Assembly (NCBI GenBank): GCA_025964405.1 | Contig: JAOPYW010000259.1 | Span: forward strand, 1-5,962 | DNA: 5,962 nt | Direction: 5' to 3' | Origin: Thermoleophilia bacterium | GTDB lineage: Bacteria > Actinomycetota > Thermoleophilia > Gaiellales > SKUG01 | Shown here: one piece after another, positions 5,148-5,962 of the stretch | Layout of the letters: every line of letters begins with the position of its first letter | Numbering within the stretch: the stretch's first letter is position 1 | The notes under the pieces: generated by a model | What the model saw: the letters and a program-made list of their open reading frames with translations, nothing else | What the model was told of the DNA's origin: nothing | Databases searched by the model: none | Position numbers and translations under genes: made by a program

Positions 5148-5839
5148 CAGCACTCGGCGTCGCGGCGGCCGCCGGAGCGGTCTCGTTCCTCTCCCCGTGC
5201 GTGGCTCCCCTGCTCCCCGGTTACGTCGCGTTCATCGCGGGTGGAGCCGACGACGACCACCCCGCACTCCCGCGCGCGATCGGCTTCATCACGGGGTTCA
5301 TCATCCTGTTCGCCCTGTTGGGTGCGACTGCTGCCGCGGTTTCGCGCGCCCTCCCGGATCGCGGGTACCTCGAGCTCGTGGGAGGCCTCGTGGTGGCGCT
5401 GATCGGGGTCGCCATGGCGTTCGACAAGCCGATCGTGCCATCGCGCCTCGTGCACCGCACGCACCAGCGCGCGACGGCAGGAGGATCACCCCGCACGGCC
5501 CTCGCGGCCATCCCGGTCGGAGCCGCGTTCGCCGTAGCGTGGAGCCCGTGCATCGGCCCGGCCCTCTCGGGCATCCTCACGCTCGCGGCGGGCGACTCGC
5601 GCCCGACCTACGGGGCGGTGCTCCTCGTGGCGTACGGCGTCGGGCTGGGTGTGCCGTTCCTGCTCGGCGCGATCGCGCTCGACCGCGTACAGGTCGTCTC
5701 CCGCGCGCTCCGCCGACACACGCGCACGATCAACCTCGTCGGCGGCGTCCTCCTCGTCGCCCTCGGCATCGCTATCGCCACCGGCCAGTTCGGGGTCGTC
5801 ACGGCGCACCTCGCGCGCCTCACGCCCGGCTGGCTCTAG
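5120..5839 (+). CDS. ccdA: CcdA/DsbD-type membrane thiol-disulfide transporter
   Basis: A 239-residue integral membrane protein of the CcdA family, which passes electrons from cytoplasmic thioredoxin across the membrane to extracytoplasmic thiol-disulfide partners such as those of cytochrome c maturation. Six hydrophobic segments are visible: about 8-40 (containing the first motif), 52-77, 85-103, 126-156, 163-185 and 203-223. The paired redox cysteines are C27 in SFLSPCVAPLLPG (22-34) and C144 in AWSPCIGPALSG (140-151), both in the family's Pro-Cys context. A polar loop at 101-125 separates the halves. The length fits single-domain CcdA (about 220-250 residues), without the periplasmic domains of DsbD. 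The ATG at 5120 is the only reasonable in-frame start: it places the first cysteine helix correctly, and no in-frame start follows the upstream Shine-Dalgarno. No ResA, CcsA or CcsB gene is in the window, so the partner is unknown. Confidence 0.9.
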   Translation: MDVSNLPAVAALGVAAAAGAVSFLSPCVAPLLPGYVAFIAGGADDDHPALPRAIGFITGFIILFALLGATAAAVSRALPDRGYLELVGGLVVALIGVAMAFDKPIVPSRLVHRTHQRATAGGSPRTALAAIPVGAAFAVAWSPCIGPALSGILTLAAGDSRPTYGAVLLVAYGVGLGVPFLLGAIALDRVQVVSRALRRHTRTINLVGGVLLVALGIAIATGQFGVVTAHLARLTPGWL

Positions 5840-5864
5840 CTCTATTGCCCACACAGGTTAGTGA

Positions 5865-5880
5865 CACCGCGGTAGCGGTG
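5865..5880. repeat. Short inverted repeat downstream of ccdA
   Basis: CACCGC (5865-5870) and GCGGTG (5875-5880) form a 6-bp stem with a GGTA loop, 25 bases after the ccdA stop. There is no T run on either side. It sits two bases before the larger hairpin and may fold with it as a two-stem 3' structure. Confidence 0.45.
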
Positions 5881-5881
5881 G

Positions 5882-5928
5882 CGTGATGCAGGGGATCGGC
5901 CGCGGAGCGGTCGGTCCCCTGCATCACG
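5882..5928. terminator. Long perfect hairpin downstream of ccdA (terminator-like, no U tract)
   Basis: A perfect 14-bp stem, CGTGATGCAGGGGA (5882-5895) paired with TCCCCTGCATCACG (5915-5928). Inside the 19-base loop a second stem CCGC/GCGG (5900-5903 with 5907-5910) can form. Position suggests it ends the ccdA transcript or protects its 3' end, but neither strand has a T run after the stem. It could instead be a leader structure of the gene that seems to begin at the right edge. Confidence 0.5.
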
Positions 5929-5952
5929 ATGAAGGTCCCCGCTGATTGAGTT

Positions 5953-5958
5953 GGAGGT
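5953..5958 (+). promoter_or_regulatory. Shine-Dalgarno of a gene starting beyond the right edge
   Basis: GGAGGT is a full match to the anti-Shine-Dalgarno core and lies four bases from the end of the window. A plus-strand start codon would be expected within the next few bases. Nothing of that gene is visible. Confidence 0.4.
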
Positions 5959-5962
5959 GCTT

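Noticed and set aside
5039..5464. Upstream extension of the L31 frame to 5464
   Set aside because: It lies over ccdA on the opposite strand, and the L31 N-terminus MKSDIHP marks the true start near 5038.
5929..5949. Six-codon ORF (MKVPAD) after the long hairpin
   Set aside because: It begins inside the end of the stem region with no Shine-Dalgarno; too short to support.

Overview
The window is a stretch of GC-rich bacterial chromosome with closely packed housekeeping genes. High GC, strong third-position GC bias (which makes long false ORFs on the opposite strand), start codons placed just downstream of TAnnnT-like boxes, and the protein types all suggest an Actinomycetota member, possibly Acidimicrobiia. 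That placement is inference; no rRNA or other decisive marker is present. I see no transposon, phage gene, CRISPR array, tRNA or rRNA, and no clear defence or biosynthetic system.

Layout from left to right: an AT-richer tail with a weak hairpin terminator (1-190); tyrS, tyrosyl-tRNA synthetase (191-1456, minus); a DUF1385 membrane protein (1482-2711, minus); a small DoxX-like membrane protein (2744-3121, minus); a divergent SRPBCC-domain protein (3163-3690, plus) whose 3' end overlaps thymidine kinase tdk (3576-4247, minus) by 115 bases; an intrinsic terminator (4342-4373); ribosomal protein L31 type B with a long Ala/Glu-rich tail (4391-5038, minus); a divergent CcdA-type membrane thiol-disulfide transporter (5120-5839, plus); and a 3' region with two hairpins and a strong Shine-Dalgarno sequence at the right edge, where another plus-strand gene probably starts just outside.

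The order L31 - tdk - (two extra genes) - DUF1385 resembles the rpmE-tdk-DUF1385-prfA neighbourhood known from several bacterial phyla. Here a doxX/SRPBCC divergent pair sits between tdk and DUF1385, and tyrS occupies the place where prfA might be expected. DoxX, DUF1385 and tyrS run in one direction with gaps of 32 and 25 bases and could be co-transcribed, with extra internal start sites directly ahead of DUF1385 and tyrS.

The points most worth a second look are the roughly 135-residue acidic tail on L31, a thymidine kinase with valine where the catalytic glutamate is expected, the tail-to-tail coding overlap of tdk and the SRPBCC gene, and a recurring TAnnn(T/C) box six bases before ATG that suggests leaderless transcripts.
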